A stretch of DNA of 54,307 nucleotides from Bacteroidales bacterium (GCA_017549605.1 JAFYUH010000202.1:1-54307); one strand, 5' to 3'. Positions 42,754 through 50,636 are shown, counted from the stretch's first letter. Made by a program: numbers and translations. The notes: generated from the letters alone by a model not told the origin.

Positions 42754-43902
42754 TTAAAACTCAATCTCTAAATCACCATATCGCATATCAATTTTAATCT
42801 GATGACTTTCGTTATCGTCATTATAATTACCAATCATTACTGATTCTTCATCATCCTTGATGTATTTCTTCGCATTGTCTTTGAGTATATCGCACTCAAT
42901 GTCGCCGTATGAAGACGAAAGATTATATGAAAATCTATGGTTTTCGCTAAGGATGACACTAACATCTGCGTATAAAGCTGTGATGTCAATGATTTCAAAA
43001 TCCAGAGCCACTTTGTTTATTTCAATATCTCCATAAGTGGAAGACATGTTAATTTTCTTTAAGAGATAATCTATTTCAACATCGCTATATGAATTATCCA
43101 CTGTCAAATCCTTGGCGTTTTTTAAATATGTGTCGCTATATTGTACCTTCAGATATGCGGCCTCAATATCAGAACACGAAATGTCGGAATACTGACAAAA
43201 AGCCTTCAACGAATTTATGTCACCGAACTTACCGTCACCGTATTGCAGGTTAACATTCACTTCATTTCCAGTATTGACACGAATATCACCATAACGTATT
43301 TTAGCATCGACTTTATCAGCATATTTTATTTTGGCATTGCCATAAGCAAGGTCTATCTTATTATCAGCGAACAGACTGTCAATTGAGAAATTACCATAAT
43401 CCAATTCCAGATCGAGATATCTGCTGAGTTTATCAATATTGACATTTCCATAAGCATTATGCATTACAAGAAATATATTTTTAGGAATCATTATGTAATA
43501 ATCTATCTGAAACTCAACATTATTTATCTTGCTTGGGATGATAGTCTTCGCCATTATTTCCTTATTGGATTGAGAGTTTTCAAAGTCGATGTCTATCTGA
43601 TACAGCAGTTCCTCAGCTTTTTCTTCCTTATTCGACTTAACCACTATCTCGACATGAAAACTGATATGGTTTTCATTCCATGTAGAAATTTCATAGTCGC
43701 TGTACTTACCCGAAAGATTAAGAGTGTAATCCTCTCCCGCATTGAAGTTTGCGTCTATTGTCCTTTTCTTGGTATATTTGTAATTATTGTCAAACTCATT
43801 TTCAGCAAAGCCAATCGAAGCAACAAAACACAGCAGTAATGTAAAAACAATCTTTGACAACGGCCAAAATCCAATAGTCACTATCTTAGTTCTCATAATC
43901 AT
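42754..43902 (-). CDS. exported beta-ladder repeat protein (DUF4097-like)
   Basis: A 382-residue protein with an N-terminal signal sequence (to about FAEN). From about residue 135 to the end it carries ten or more ~18-22-residue repeats whose turns read Y-G-D-I, Y-G-N, Y-S-D or Y-A-D, one per rung. This is the pattern of a beta-helix in which Tyr residues stack, as in the DUF4097/putative-adhesin group often found next to ECF sigma factors. Function unknown. It lies 6 bases after the anti-sigma candidate and 45 bases before the outer-membrane gene. Very low in Cys and Pro. Confidence 0.8.
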   Translation of the reverse strand: MIMRTKIVTIGFWPLSKIVFTLLLCFVASIGFAENEFDNNYKYTKKRTIDANFNAGEDYTLNLSGKYSDYEISTWNENHISFHVEIVVKSNKEEKAEELLYQIDIDFENSQSNKEIMAKTIIPSKINNVEFQIDYYIMIPKNIFLVMHNAYGNVNIDKLSRYLDLELDYGNFSIDSLFADNKIDLAYGNAKIKYADKVDAKIRYGDIRVNTGNEVNVNLQYGDGKFGDINSLKAFCQYSDISCSDIEAAYLKVQYSDTYLKNAKDLTVDNSYSDVEIDYLLKKINMSSTYGDIEINKVALDFEIIDITALYADVSVILSENHRFSYNLSSSYGDIECDILKDNAKKYIKDDEESVMIGNYNDDNESHQIKIDMRYGDLEIEF

Positions 43903-43908
43903 TCCTCC

Positions 43909-44388
43909 TTATTTTTTATTGATTTTTCTATATATTGAATTTAATGTCTGCAATTGATTATTATATATTTGCGACGTTATTGCGAGTTGCTTCTCTTCAG
44001 GCAATGGTGCAATCTCAGCAAATACCCCTGTAGTATTATTCATACTTTCTATCAACATATTAATCTCTTTTCTTGTCGAATCATCGACATTATCAAGAAT
44101 ATTTTCAAGCAATACTATCGTCTCATTGAGCTGTCTTTCATAAAGCATTCGCATTTCAGCAACCTTATCGTTTTCATTATAAAGGTAAGGCTGCATATTA
44201 TCTTGTACCTTAAGTATCAATAAGACAAGTACTATAGCAACAGCTGCAGAAGAAATGCCGAACCATATACGTCTAGCTCTTGGCACAGTTTCATTTCGTT
44301 TTTGCAACTTCATGGCAAAACGCTCCTGATGACCAGCAGGCAACTCCTCCATGAACCTATTCTTGTTATTTCTTATATAATTTTCCAT
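43909..44388 (-). CDS. putative membrane anti-sigma factor
   Basis: A 159-residue protein with a cytoplasmic basic region (about 1-40), a single membrane helix (about 43-62) and a periplasmic helical domain (about 70-159). Position directly after an ECF sigma gene and this topology fit an anti-sigma factor. The N-terminal part lacks the His/Cys zinc motif of ZAS-type anti-sigma factors, so recognition rests on topology and context. The segment LYERQLNETIVLLENILDN looks amphipathic and could bind the neighbouring exported proteins. Confidence 0.7.
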   Translation of the reverse strand: MENYIRNNKNRFMEELPAGHQERFAMKLQKRNETVPRARRIWFGISSAAVAIVLVLLILKVQDNMQPYLYNENDKVAEMRMLYERQLNETIVLLENILDNVDDSTRKEINMLIESMNNTTGVFAEIAPLPEEKQLAITSQIYNNQLQTLNSIYRKINKK

Positions 44389-44400
44389 ATCCTAAAAGTA

Positions 44401-44464
44401 TTCCTAATTCCTAACTCCCAACTCCTAACTCCTAACTCCTAACTCCTAATTCCCAACTCCCTCT
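44401..44464 (-). repeat. heptad array GTTAGGA at the end of the sigma factor gene
   Basis: Plus-strand CTCCTAA-type units repeat about eight times (44401-44464). Read in the gene direction they are GAGTTAG, so TAG recurs in each unit. The sigma stop TAG (44441-44439) and the last four codons (Gly-Ile-Arg-Ser) are inside the array. Confidence 0.92.
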
Positions 44465-44975
44465 TAAGTTTCTCCTTCGCCCTTGCATACTGCGACCTAA
44501 CAGATGAAGGCTTAATATTCATCACCTCTGCTATATCTGCAAAATCAAGTTCATCAACAAGATGAAGATACAACACCATCCTATAGCCATTAGGGAGCGA
44601 GTCGATTTTTTCTTTTATCATATCAACAGAAAATATCAATTCATCATCGTCATCATCATATTGTTCGACAACGATGTTATTGCCAACTTCAGTAAATAAA
44701 GGTGTCTTGCTGTTTTTACGGAACCAGTCGATGCTTTTGTTTACAGCGATTTTCTTCACAAAGGCTATGAAGTCTTTTTCTGTTCCAAGAAATCTGTCGA
44801 TATTGTCGAATGCCTTAAGGATGGAGTCTTGCATTATCTCCTCGGCATCGAACTCGTTCATCACGATATGGAGACTTGCGTTATAGACGGGCATTGCGCA
44901 GATGTTGTATAACTCCATCATCGCCTTCGAGTTGCGCCGCTTGCATCTTGTCAACAAATCGTCAAATCTAACCAT
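44439..44975 (-). CDS. ECF-type RNA polymerase sigma-70 factor
   Basis: A 178-residue sigma factor. Region 2 (about 15-85) includes EFDAEEIMQDSILKAF, and region 4 (about 120-175) has SLPNGYRMVLYLHLVDELDFADIAEVMNI and the recognition helix KPSSVRSQYARAKEKL. The start at MVRFDDLL (44975) is chosen because it gives the normal family length; the 36 upstream codons contain no sigma homology. It heads a four-gene operon. No promoter with its own recognition sequence is evident. The C-terminus runs into a heptad repeat. Confidence 0.93.
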   Translation of the reverse strand: MVRFDDLLTRCKRRNSKAMMELYNICAMPVYNASLHIVMNEFDAEEIMQDSILKAFDNIDRFLGTEKDFIAFVKKIAVNKSIDWFRKNSKTPLFTEVGNNIVVEQYDDDDDELIFSVDMIKEKIDSLPNGYRMVLYLHLVDELDFADIAEVMNIKPSSVRSQYARAKEKLKRELGIRS

Positions 44976-45051
44976 CTTTCTTGTTTTTTTACATTCACTT
45001 AACGCATATATTGAAAATTTGATGCATCGAATTTTAATTTTTTTTAAACAA

Positions 45052-45079
45052 AAAGACGTGATAACAAAACCACGTCTCT
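45052..45079 (-). terminator. terminator of the formyl-THF cyclo-ligase gene
   Basis: On the minus strand AGACGTG/CACGTCT stem with a ~10-base loop, followed by a T run; it lies 8 bases after the stop. Confidence 0.75.
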
Positions 45080-45086
45080 TCAATTC

Positions 45087-45614
45087 CTAATTCAAACTGA
45101 TGACCTCATTCATTCTGATGTCATTATCTTCTGTCGGCACTTCATCTACCAACTGAAAGTCGAAGCAAATTCCTATACGAGTGACATCTAAGTGCTTGCA
45201 GAGAAATCTGTCGTAGTAGCCTTTGCCTCGTCCTATTCTGTTTCCTTTTTTATCGAAAGCCACTCCTGGAACGACGATCAAGTCATAACCACCAGTATAC
45301 TCATCATTTTGAGGCTCTAGTATATTGAAGTCGCCCACAGCGAAATCTGTTTCTTTTGAAAGTTCAACGGGAATGATGTCATCACCAACGACTGTAGGAA
45401 GGATGATTCTCTTCTCGTTACGCCATTTTTCCAAGAACTCATGAGTGTTGACCTCATCAGGAAGCGAACTATAAAGCATCACCGTTTCTGCCTCAATGAA
45501 ATATCTGTTATTCTCTAACTTATCAAGAATCAACTTCGACTGCTCCAAAAGACACTCTTTTGAATGCTGCTTCTTCAAAGCTTTAATACAAGCCCTTAAT
45601 TCTTTCTTATCCAT
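45087..45614 (-). CDS. 5-formyltetrahydrofolate cyclo-ligase
   Basis: A 175-residue enzyme that uses ATP to turn 5-formyl-THF into 5,10-methenyl-THF. N-terminal MDKKELRACIKALKK and the conserved C-terminal loop VVPGVAFDKKGNRIGRGKGYYDRF are diagnostic; MLYSSLPDEVNTHEF lies in the middle. Length is normal. It lies between the DUF2461 gene and the sigma operon in the same direction, separated by hairpins and heptad repeats. Its stop is in a GAATTAGGAATT stretch related to the heptad family. Confidence 0.94.
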   Translation of the reverse strand: MDKKELRACIKALKKQHSKECLLEQSKLILDKLENNRYFIEAETVMLYSSLPDEVNTHEFLEKWRNEKRIILPTVVGDDIIPVELSKETDFAVGDFNILEPQNDEYTGGYDLIVVPGVAFDKKGNRIGRGKGYYDRFLCKHLDVTRIGICFDFQLVDEVPTEDNDIRMNEVISLN

Positions 45615-45619
45615 AATAA

Positions 45620-45703
45620 ATAATTAAATTCCTAATCTATTAGACGCCACAGGAGTGACGTCTCTACATAAACTCCTAACTCCTAATTCCTAACTCTCAA
45701 CTA
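45620..45703 (-). repeat. AGACG hairpin plus GTTAGGA heptads between DUF2461 and cyclo-ligase genes
   Basis: A hairpin AGACGCCAC/TGACGTCT (45642-45663) is followed by CTCCTAA-type units (about 45671-45698) that end two bases before the DUF2461 stop. In the gene direction the units read GTTAGGA. Confidence 0.82.
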
Positions 45704-46378
45704 AACACCCTCTCTCGCAAAAAGCGCTGCTCTATTCAAAAGTGCGTTGAAGTCGTAAGCGGTCTTGAATTCTTCCAAAGCCCACTCTATCAGATTGTCA
45801 CTATACAGCATTCCTTCTGGAAGAGCCTGGATGAGATTATATTGTTTCAATCTTAAAAGATAATCGTAAGGATTGTCTTTAGGGAAATCCTTTGGAGTCT
45901 TGCTGAGACTGCAGGATGTATCCAAGGTAAAGTTCTTGGCTTTCTTGATCGCTGTTTCAAAACTTGCGCCGTCATAACAGATATCTTCTCTTATGCTCTT
46001 AAGCACGTCTTTATCTGGATTATACAAACCGGCATAAAGTCCGTTAAGTCCAAGATATTCGGCACCATCACCTTCAAAATGAAGATAATATCCCGCGAGT
46101 CCTGATTTCTTGCCTTGAGTGCAGACGTAGATTCCCATATGTGTTTTGTAAGGACGCTTGTCAGGAGAAAATCGAATGTCGCGATAGATGCGATAGGTGC
46201 AGTCGTTCACGCTGAGATTTCTTATTGAAGAATCGAATTTAGATATGCCGTCAATAAGTTCGACTGTCATATTATTAATACGGTTCTGTGCTTTGAGATA
46301 TAAATCCTTATTTTCCTGAAACCAAGGGCGATTGTTGTTATGCAAAACGCCATTGAGAAATGTCATTACGTCCTTCAT
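45701..46378 (-). CDS. DUF2461 family protein
   Basis: A 225-residue protein matching DUF2461 (TIGR02453): MTFLNGVLHNNNRPWFQENKDLY, YRIYRDIRFSPDKRPYKTHMGIYV and YYLHFEGDGAEYLGLNGLY are characteristic. The fold is cytoplasmic; no reaction is established for the family. Single gene with its own promoter in a hairpin. Downstream heptads follow the stop. Confidence 0.92.
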   Translation of the reverse strand: MKDVMTFLNGVLHNNNRPWFQENKDLYLKAQNRINNMTVELIDGISKFDSSIRNLSVNDCTYRIYRDIRFSPDKRPYKTHMGIYVCTQGKKSGLAGYYLHFEGDGAEYLGLNGLYAGLYNPDKDVLKSIREDICYDGASFETAIKKAKNFTLDTSCSLSKTPKDFPKDNPYDYLLRLKQYNLIQALPEGMLYSDNLIEWALEEFKTAYDFNALLNRAALFAREGV

Positions 46379-46382
46379 AAAT

Positions 46383-46417
46383 AAAAAAACTATCTTTTAT
46401 GCAAAGATAGTTTTTTT
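46383..46417. terminator. palindromic hairpin overlapping the DUF2461 promoter
   Basis: Perfect inverted repeat AAAAAACTATCTTT/AAAGATAGTTTTTT around TATGC. The T run on each strand makes it terminator-like in both directions, yet its right arm contains the minus-strand -7 box. Confidence 0.65.
46402..46409 (-). promoter_or_regulatory. -7 box of the DUF2461 gene
   Basis: Minus-strand TATCTTTG, 23 bases before the ATG, inside the hairpin 46383-46417. Confidence 0.6.
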
Positions 46418-46518
46418 TGAAATTCAGAAATTCAGAAATTCAAAACTTCAAAAAATTCTGAACTTTTGAGTTTCAGAAATTTTGAGATTCTGAGATTCTG
46501 AACTTTTGAGTTTCTATA
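46418..46518 (-). repeat. octamer repeat (AAAAGTTC/AGAATCTC/CTGAATTT) after the small membrane gene
   Basis: In the gene direction 8-base units ending TTC or CTC keep phase for ~90 bases from the stop of the gene at 46519 to the hairpin at 46417, with the later units being inverted relatives of the first. Confidence 0.8.
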
Positions 46519-46989
46519 TTAAAATTCTGCCGTTTTTACTTCAGTCTGTGGAACGAAATCGAAAGGTTCGTATTTAAAAAGCTGCATTGCTGCGAACTTC
46601 TTATCCTTTGAGTGGACGACATAAAGCTGAACATTGCCTTCATCGACTCTCTTGAATTTCTCTATAGATTTATAATCACCTTTATCGATTGCATTTTTAA
46701 TATCATAGAAATCAGCGGTATCGAAATAAAGCTGACGTTTTATTATTGGAGAATTAGTCTTGACATAAACCTCGCTGTTCAATTTGGCAATCATTAAAAA
46801 TGTAGCGAAAGCCACTATAGATATTCCAATGAAAATCAGCGTTGATGAAAGCATATCGCTTTCAATTTTTCCTGAATAAACGAACAACAAGACGCCTAAG
46901 CCAATCAAAGCCAAGCTTAAGAGTAATGATTTAAGGTTGAATTTTTTCTCGATTAATTCTAATTGTGTGTGTTGAATACTGTTTGTCAT
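46519..46989 (-). CDS. small two-segment membrane protein, unknown
   Basis: A 156-residue protein I cannot name. Two membrane helices (about 20-38 and 46-66) are followed by a soluble C-terminal domain (about 75-156) with TADFYDIKNAIDKGD, KRVDEGNVQLYVVHSKDKKFAAMQLFKYEPFDFVP. The last part resembles cytoplasmic beta-rich domains found in Bacteroidota conserved hypothetical proteins. No catalytic motif. No promoter recognised; the octamer repeat follows its stop. Confidence 0.72.
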   Translation of the reverse strand: MTNSIQHTQLELIEKKFNLKSLLLSLALIGLGVLLFVYSGKIESDMLSSTLIFIGISIVAFATFLMIAKLNSEVYVKTNSPIIKRQLYFDTADFYDIKNAIDKGDYKSIEKFKRVDEGNVQLYVVHSKDKKFAAMQLFKYEPFDFVPQTEVKTAEF

Positions 46990-47024
46990 GATTTTTAAAG
47001 TTTAATTGTTAATAATAAGATACG

Positions 47025-47122
47025 GTCAACTGTCTACAGACAACAGACCTTGAGTAAAAAAATCGCAAAGACACAAAATTCTTAGTGACTCGGTGTCTCG
47101 GCGTCTTGGTGACTTGGTGACT
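47025..47122 (-). repeat. ACAACAG palindrome and ACCAAGAC octamers after the gene at 47123
   Basis: Octamers ACCAAGTC/ACCAAGAC/GCCGAGAC (47083-47122, read on the minus strand) abut the TGA stop of the upstream gene. About 35 bases on lies a short palindrome with ACAACAG units (47025-47048). Confidence 0.82.
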
Positions 47123-47503
47123 TCAAATAATAAGGTGTCTTACTATAACAATTAAATCTTCCTTCGATGACAAAGGAGATGAGAACTTCAAATTATAATT
47201 CTCTGTTGGCTGCACTTCTGCGGAGAAGCGTTTCAAGAGAATGTTATTTATCAGATTCTGTTGGGTTTTCTTCTGTGATGAAATAAGTCGGAACGACGGC
47301 AGCGGAAGAGAATTCTGCAATTCAGGGATGATGGTCTTGTCGGAAGCCGCATCGAAAATAGACTCTATATCAGACTGCTGTCTGTCAAAGATATAAGACT
47401 CTTCTATATCTGTAACATTAACAAATGAAGAAACATCAGCTTTCGTAGAGAAAGCCAGAGCAATGAATATCAACGATATTATTGTCAAAATATGTTTCTT
47501 CAT
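47123..47503 (-). CDS. small exported protein, unknown
   Basis: A 126-residue protein with a clear signal peptide (about 1-22, ending STKAD) and no lipobox. The rest is polar, with YIFDRQQSDIESIFDAASDK and a basic C-terminal half; no family recognised. It has a -7 box 19 bases upstream. It may be a small periplasmic factor; there is no further evidence. Confidence 0.6.
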   Translation of the reverse strand: MKKHILTIISLIFIALAFSTKADVSSFVNVTDIEESYIFDRQQSDIESIFDAASDKTIIPELQNSLPLPSFRLISSQKKTQQNLINNILLKRFSAEVQPTENYNLKFSSPLSSKEDLIVIVRHLII

Positions 47504-47521
47504 ACAGATAAAATCATTTCA

Positions 47522-47529
47522 CAAAGATA
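47522..47529 (-). promoter_or_regulatory. -7 box of the small exported protein gene
   Basis: Minus-strand TATCTTTG, 18 bases before the ATG at 47503. Confidence 0.65.
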
Positions 47530-47581
47530 ACACTTTTTAGGTAAAAATGTTGCAGTTTTTTTAGTCTGTTGATTTTTCTTT

Positions 47582-47716
47582 GGGCGTTCCGGCAAAGCCG
47601 TCGGGCTTTCCGCTCTATCTTTTTTCGCTACGCTCCAAAAGGATGCCGCTCCAATCCCTAACGCATTGAGCGATGGAAGTAGTAACTACAAAGATACGTG
47701 CAAATCCTCGTGATAC
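47582..47716. repeat. dispersed-type repeat element and GATACGTG-type repeat
   Basis: 47582-47664 begins GGGCGTTCC and ends CCTAACGC, with the inner words GGGCTTTCCGCT and AAAGGATGCCGCT. I recognise this layout as a common intergenic element of Bacteroidota. It is GC-richer than its surroundings. At 47688-47716 a GATACGTG ... CGTGATACGTGG repeat related to the 73-bp family encodes the last residues of the GH20 protein. Confidence 0.7.
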
Positions 47717-49470
47717 GTGGAGATTACAAAACCAAAGCTCCATCTTTGTCCTTTGAATGTCTTTGGAATATACAATTCTATTTTGTTATCGCCTTTTTTA
47801 AGGTTTATGCTGACAGGTTCGCGCATCCAATAGAACTGCTCATCGGTATAAGGCAATTCTTCTTCAGGTCGATGCCAGGTGTTATAATGGAATTTATATT
47901 TTTCAGGTTCTTTCCATGTTTGTGCAGGGAAATATTCCTCGCCATTGACCAACAAACGACCATTGTTTTCCCATCTGCCTTGAGGTCCGATGCCGCCAGA
48001 TATTCTGTTAGAACGAGCTGCCGCTTCAAAGCCGACCCATGCCTGTATCGTCACATCCTCTTCAGAATAAATTTCAGTTACAGCCCAAGCCGAGACCGTA
48101 TCACCTATATTAATACCATTAGCTCTGCATAAGTCGTCGACGTCAACAGCGCCGCCTCTAGTTTCCAAGTTAAGAGTATCGGCAATAGTTATATTCCACA
48201 AAGTCTCAGCATTAGGATTCCAACGCACATCATAGTTTTGAAGCATATTGTCTTTATGGCATGACATCTTATCTTCAAAAGCCACGAGTTCTTCCCAAGA
48301 GCCTTCTCCACCGTTCCAGAAGCGTTCCGAGAAAGTCATCATGCCGTTAATCATCCCGTTATGAAGAGCGATACGAGTCTTGTCATCGACACGCACGTCA
48401 TTCCAGAGACATAATATTCCGCCGAGAGCGTTTGTGGTATCAGGAACATCCTGAGCGCATGCCTTATGCAAGAACACCTTATTTGTAAAATAGATAGGAT
48501 CGTAATAGTTGAGATAACCCATGAAAGAATCTATATAACGGCCGCCTTTTTTAGCACTTGCCGCATTGGAACCAGCAGCGGTGTTCCATATCTGACGTAC
48601 CGTAGTAGAATCAGAAGGAAGCCCTGGATCCCAAGCCACTGCAATACGATTATGCTTCCTGCACAAATCTTCTGTAAACTTCATAAAACCCTTTGGATCA
48701 GAGATGTAAACCTCGTCAGAACCTATATGAAGATAAGGACACATCGAGACAGGAATCTCGTTGCAGAACTCCTCGATGCATTTTTCGAGCACCTTCATAC
48801 CTTCTTCAGAATCCATGCTGAAACCGAAGGCGCTTCTGAAATAAGCAGAATGGCCAGGCATATCAATCTCTGGCATTATGGTGATACCGCGTTCTTCTGC
48901 GTAAGTTATCAGCTCACGAATCTCATCGTATGTATAAAACTTACCGCAGTCACGACCTGGACGTTGATATTGAGGATCATTGAGTTGAGAATAAGCCTTA
49001 CATTCAATACGCCAAGCTGGATTGTCGGTGAGATGCCAATGGAAATAATTTATCTTGTAAAAAGACATCAGGTCGATGGTCTCTTTGAGCATGTCTATAG
49101 TCTGGAAATTACGACCGGTATCGTGCATGAAACCTCTGAAAGGATAAGCCGACCAGTCGTGGATTTCCACATCTGGAACACGACCTTCTGAATCCTTGAG
49201 TTGCTCCAATGTCTGTCGCGCCCACACCTCATTACCTTCAATATACGCTATACCTTTCTCTATCTTTAAAAAATATTCGTCTTTATTTTGCGGATATATA
49301 AGATTCTCTGATAATGAAGAAATTATAACATCTTTCAGAAGATGCATCTTGTCATTTTTAACTACAAATTCTTTTGGACTTGGTATTATATTTTCTGATT
49401 TGAAAAGCGATTTTTCCTTACAAGAAAATAAGGAAAGACAAAGGAATAAAAGCAATGATATTTTTCTCAT
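47686..49470 (-). CDS. beta-N-acetylhexosaminidase lipoprotein (GH20)
   Basis: A 594-residue exo-glycosidase that removes terminal beta-GlcNAc or GalNAc. Lipobox LFSC (Cys17) predicts a lipoprotein. A short N-terminal GH20b-like domain precedes the catalytic barrel: RGFMHDTGRNFQ, HWHLTDNPAWRIE, MPEIDMPGHS, and the catalytic pair Asp-Glu in HIGSDEVYI. A C-terminal beta domain (about 420-594) may bind sugar. The start at 49470 is fixed by the promoter at 49485-49492. The final residues (HEDLHVSL) are encoded by a CGTG-type repeat. Confidence 0.93.
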   Translation of the reverse strand: MRKISLLLFLCLSLFSCKEKSLFKSENIIPSPKEFVVKNDKMHLLKDVIISSLSENLIYPQNKDEYFLKIEKGIAYIEGNEVWARQTLEQLKDSEGRVPDVEIHDWSAYPFRGFMHDTGRNFQTIDMLKETIDLMSFYKINYFHWHLTDNPAWRIECKAYSQLNDPQYQRPGRDCGKFYTYDEIRELITYAEERGITIMPEIDMPGHSAYFRSAFGFSMDSEEGMKVLEKCIEEFCNEIPVSMCPYLHIGSDEVYISDPKGFMKFTEDLCRKHNRIAVAWDPGLPSDSTTVRQIWNTAAGSNAASAKKGGRYIDSFMGYLNYYDPIYFTNKVFLHKACAQDVPDTTNALGGILCLWNDVRVDDKTRIALHNGMINGMMTFSERFWNGGEGSWEELVAFEDKMSCHKDNMLQNYDVRWNPNAETLWNITIADTLNLETRGGAVDVDDLCRANGINIGDTVSAWAVTEIYSEEDVTIQAWVGFEAAARSNRISGGIGPQGRWENNGRLLVNGEEYFPAQTWKEPEKYKFHYNTWHRPEEELPYTDEQFYWMREPVSINLKKGDNKIELYIPKTFKGQRWSFGFVISTYHEDLHVSL

Positions 49471-49484
49471 AAAATTCTTTTTTG

Positions 49485-49492
49485 CAAAACTA
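49485..49492 (-). promoter_or_regulatory. -7 box of the GH20 gene
   Basis: Minus-strand TAGTTTTG, 14 bases before the ATG at 49470. Start codons further upstream are excluded. Confidence 0.6.
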
Positions 49493-49534
49493 AGAAAAAT
49501 GTAAATGAAGTGAAAAACCAATCATAAATTATTG

Positions 49535-49542
49535 TAAATTTG
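49535..49542 (+). promoter_or_regulatory. -7 box of the YitT-family gene
   Basis: TAAATTTG, 19 bases before the ATG at 49562. Confidence 0.65.
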
Positions 49543-49561
49543 CACACCAAAAAATTATACA

Positions 49562-50515
49562 ATGAAATTCAAATTAGACTTTAAAGAAATTATCAATTAC
49601 GTTGCAACTAAAAAGTTCTGGATCGAATTGATTATTATGACATTGGGTATGATTGTAACTGCTTGCGCAGTTTACTACTTCCTTGTACCAAGCAAACTTA
49701 TCATCGGTACAATCTCAGGTCTCTCAATCGTCATCAGCGGAATTTGCGAAAAATTCTTCGGATTCCCTCTTAACGTATCAACAGTAATCTTCGTAATCAA
49801 TGCCATCTTGTTGATTTTAGCTTACATCCTCATCGACAAGGAATTCGGCATCAAGACTGTCTTCACAGCTCTTATATTAGGACCATTGATCGGTGTTTTG
49901 GAAAAATATTTCCCATATCAAAACTTCATTGATCCTTCATCAGAAATCCCTTCAATCATGGGCGACCTCTGGCTTGACCTCTGCTGCTTCGTATTATTAT
50001 TAAGCTTGGCACAAGCAGTTTTATTCAAGATCAATGCTTCAACTGGCGGTCTCGATATCTTAGCAAAAATCGTTAACAAATATTTACACTTCGACATCGG
50101 TACTTCAGTATCAGTTGCAGGTTGGGTCATCTGCTGCACAGCTTTCATGATTAACGATGCTCGTTTAGTTATCATCGGTTTGATCGGTACATGGATTAAC
50201 GGTTTGGTTGTTGACTACTTCACAGCTAGCTTCAACAGAAGAAAGAAAGTCAGCATCATCTCAAACGAACACGAAAAGATCAGACAATTCATCATCAACG
50301 ATATCTCACGCGGTTTGACAATCTACAATGTCAAAGGCGGTTATAGCGGTGAAGACAAAGTAAAACTCGAAGTTTTCTTGTCAACAGATGAGTTCTCAGA
50401 TTTGATGAAGTTCATCAACGACAACGAAATCAACGCTTTCATCACAGCAGGTAACGTTAGCGAAGTCTACGGTCTCTGGGGTGACAAGAACAGACTTAAA
50501 AACGTTCAAAAATAA
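49562..50515 (+). CDS. YitT family membrane protein (DUF2179 domain)
   Basis: A 317-residue protein with six membrane segments in residues 20-235 (YitT_membrane; LVPSKLIIGTISGLSIVISG, STGGLDILAKIVNKY) and a C-terminal cytoplasmic DUF2179 domain (about 238-305; SRGLTIYNVKGGYSGEDKVKLEVFLS). The family is widespread; substrates are not defined, and a transport role is suggested by topology. It is flanked by two glycosidase genes but transcribed on its own with a promoter and terminator. Confidence 0.93.
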   Translation: MKFKLDFKEIINYVATKKFWIELIIMTLGMIVTACAVYYFLVPSKLIIGTISGLSIVISGICEKFFGFPLNVSTVIFVINAILLILAYILIDKEFGIKTVFTALILGPLIGVLEKYFPYQNFIDPSSEIPSIMGDLWLDLCCFVLLLSLAQAVLFKINASTGGLDILAKIVNKYLHFDIGTSVSVAGWVICCTAFMINDARLVIIGLIGTWINGLVVDYFTASFNRRKKVSIISNEHEKIRQFIINDISRGLTIYNVKGGYSGEDKVKLEVFLSTDEFSDLMKFINDNEINAFITAGNVSEVYGLWGDKNRLKNVQK

Positions 50516-50522
50516 AAAATCA

Positions 50523-50546
50523 AGCCGCTAATCAGCGGCTTTTTTT
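50523..50546 (+). terminator. terminator of the YitT-family gene
   Basis: AGCCGCT/AGCGGCT stem with a 4-base loop and seven T, 8 bases after the stop. Confidence 0.9.
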
Positions 50547-50572
50547 ATACACTACTTTCACTATAATACATA

Positions 50573-50636
50573 TCCACTAATCTTCACGAATCAACACTAA
50601 ACTTTCGTGACAATTCGTGTCATTTCGTGGACAAAT
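50573..50636 (-). repeat. TTCGTG-type repeat at the GH89 3' end
   Basis: Diverged copy of the 73-bp family: TTCGTG recurs three times at ~10-base spacing and ends TTCGTGGACAAA. The GH89 stop codon and its last residues (YLSTK) are encoded by it. Confidence 0.78.

Noticed and set aside
44976-45083. 36-codon N-terminal extension of the ECF sigma factor.
   Set aside because: Without homology to sigma region 1 or 2; the shorter form has the normal family length.
48466-49191. A 241-codon open frame on the plus strand.
   Set aside because: It lies wholly opposite the GH20 gene, whose motifs are clear; its product looks like nothing known.
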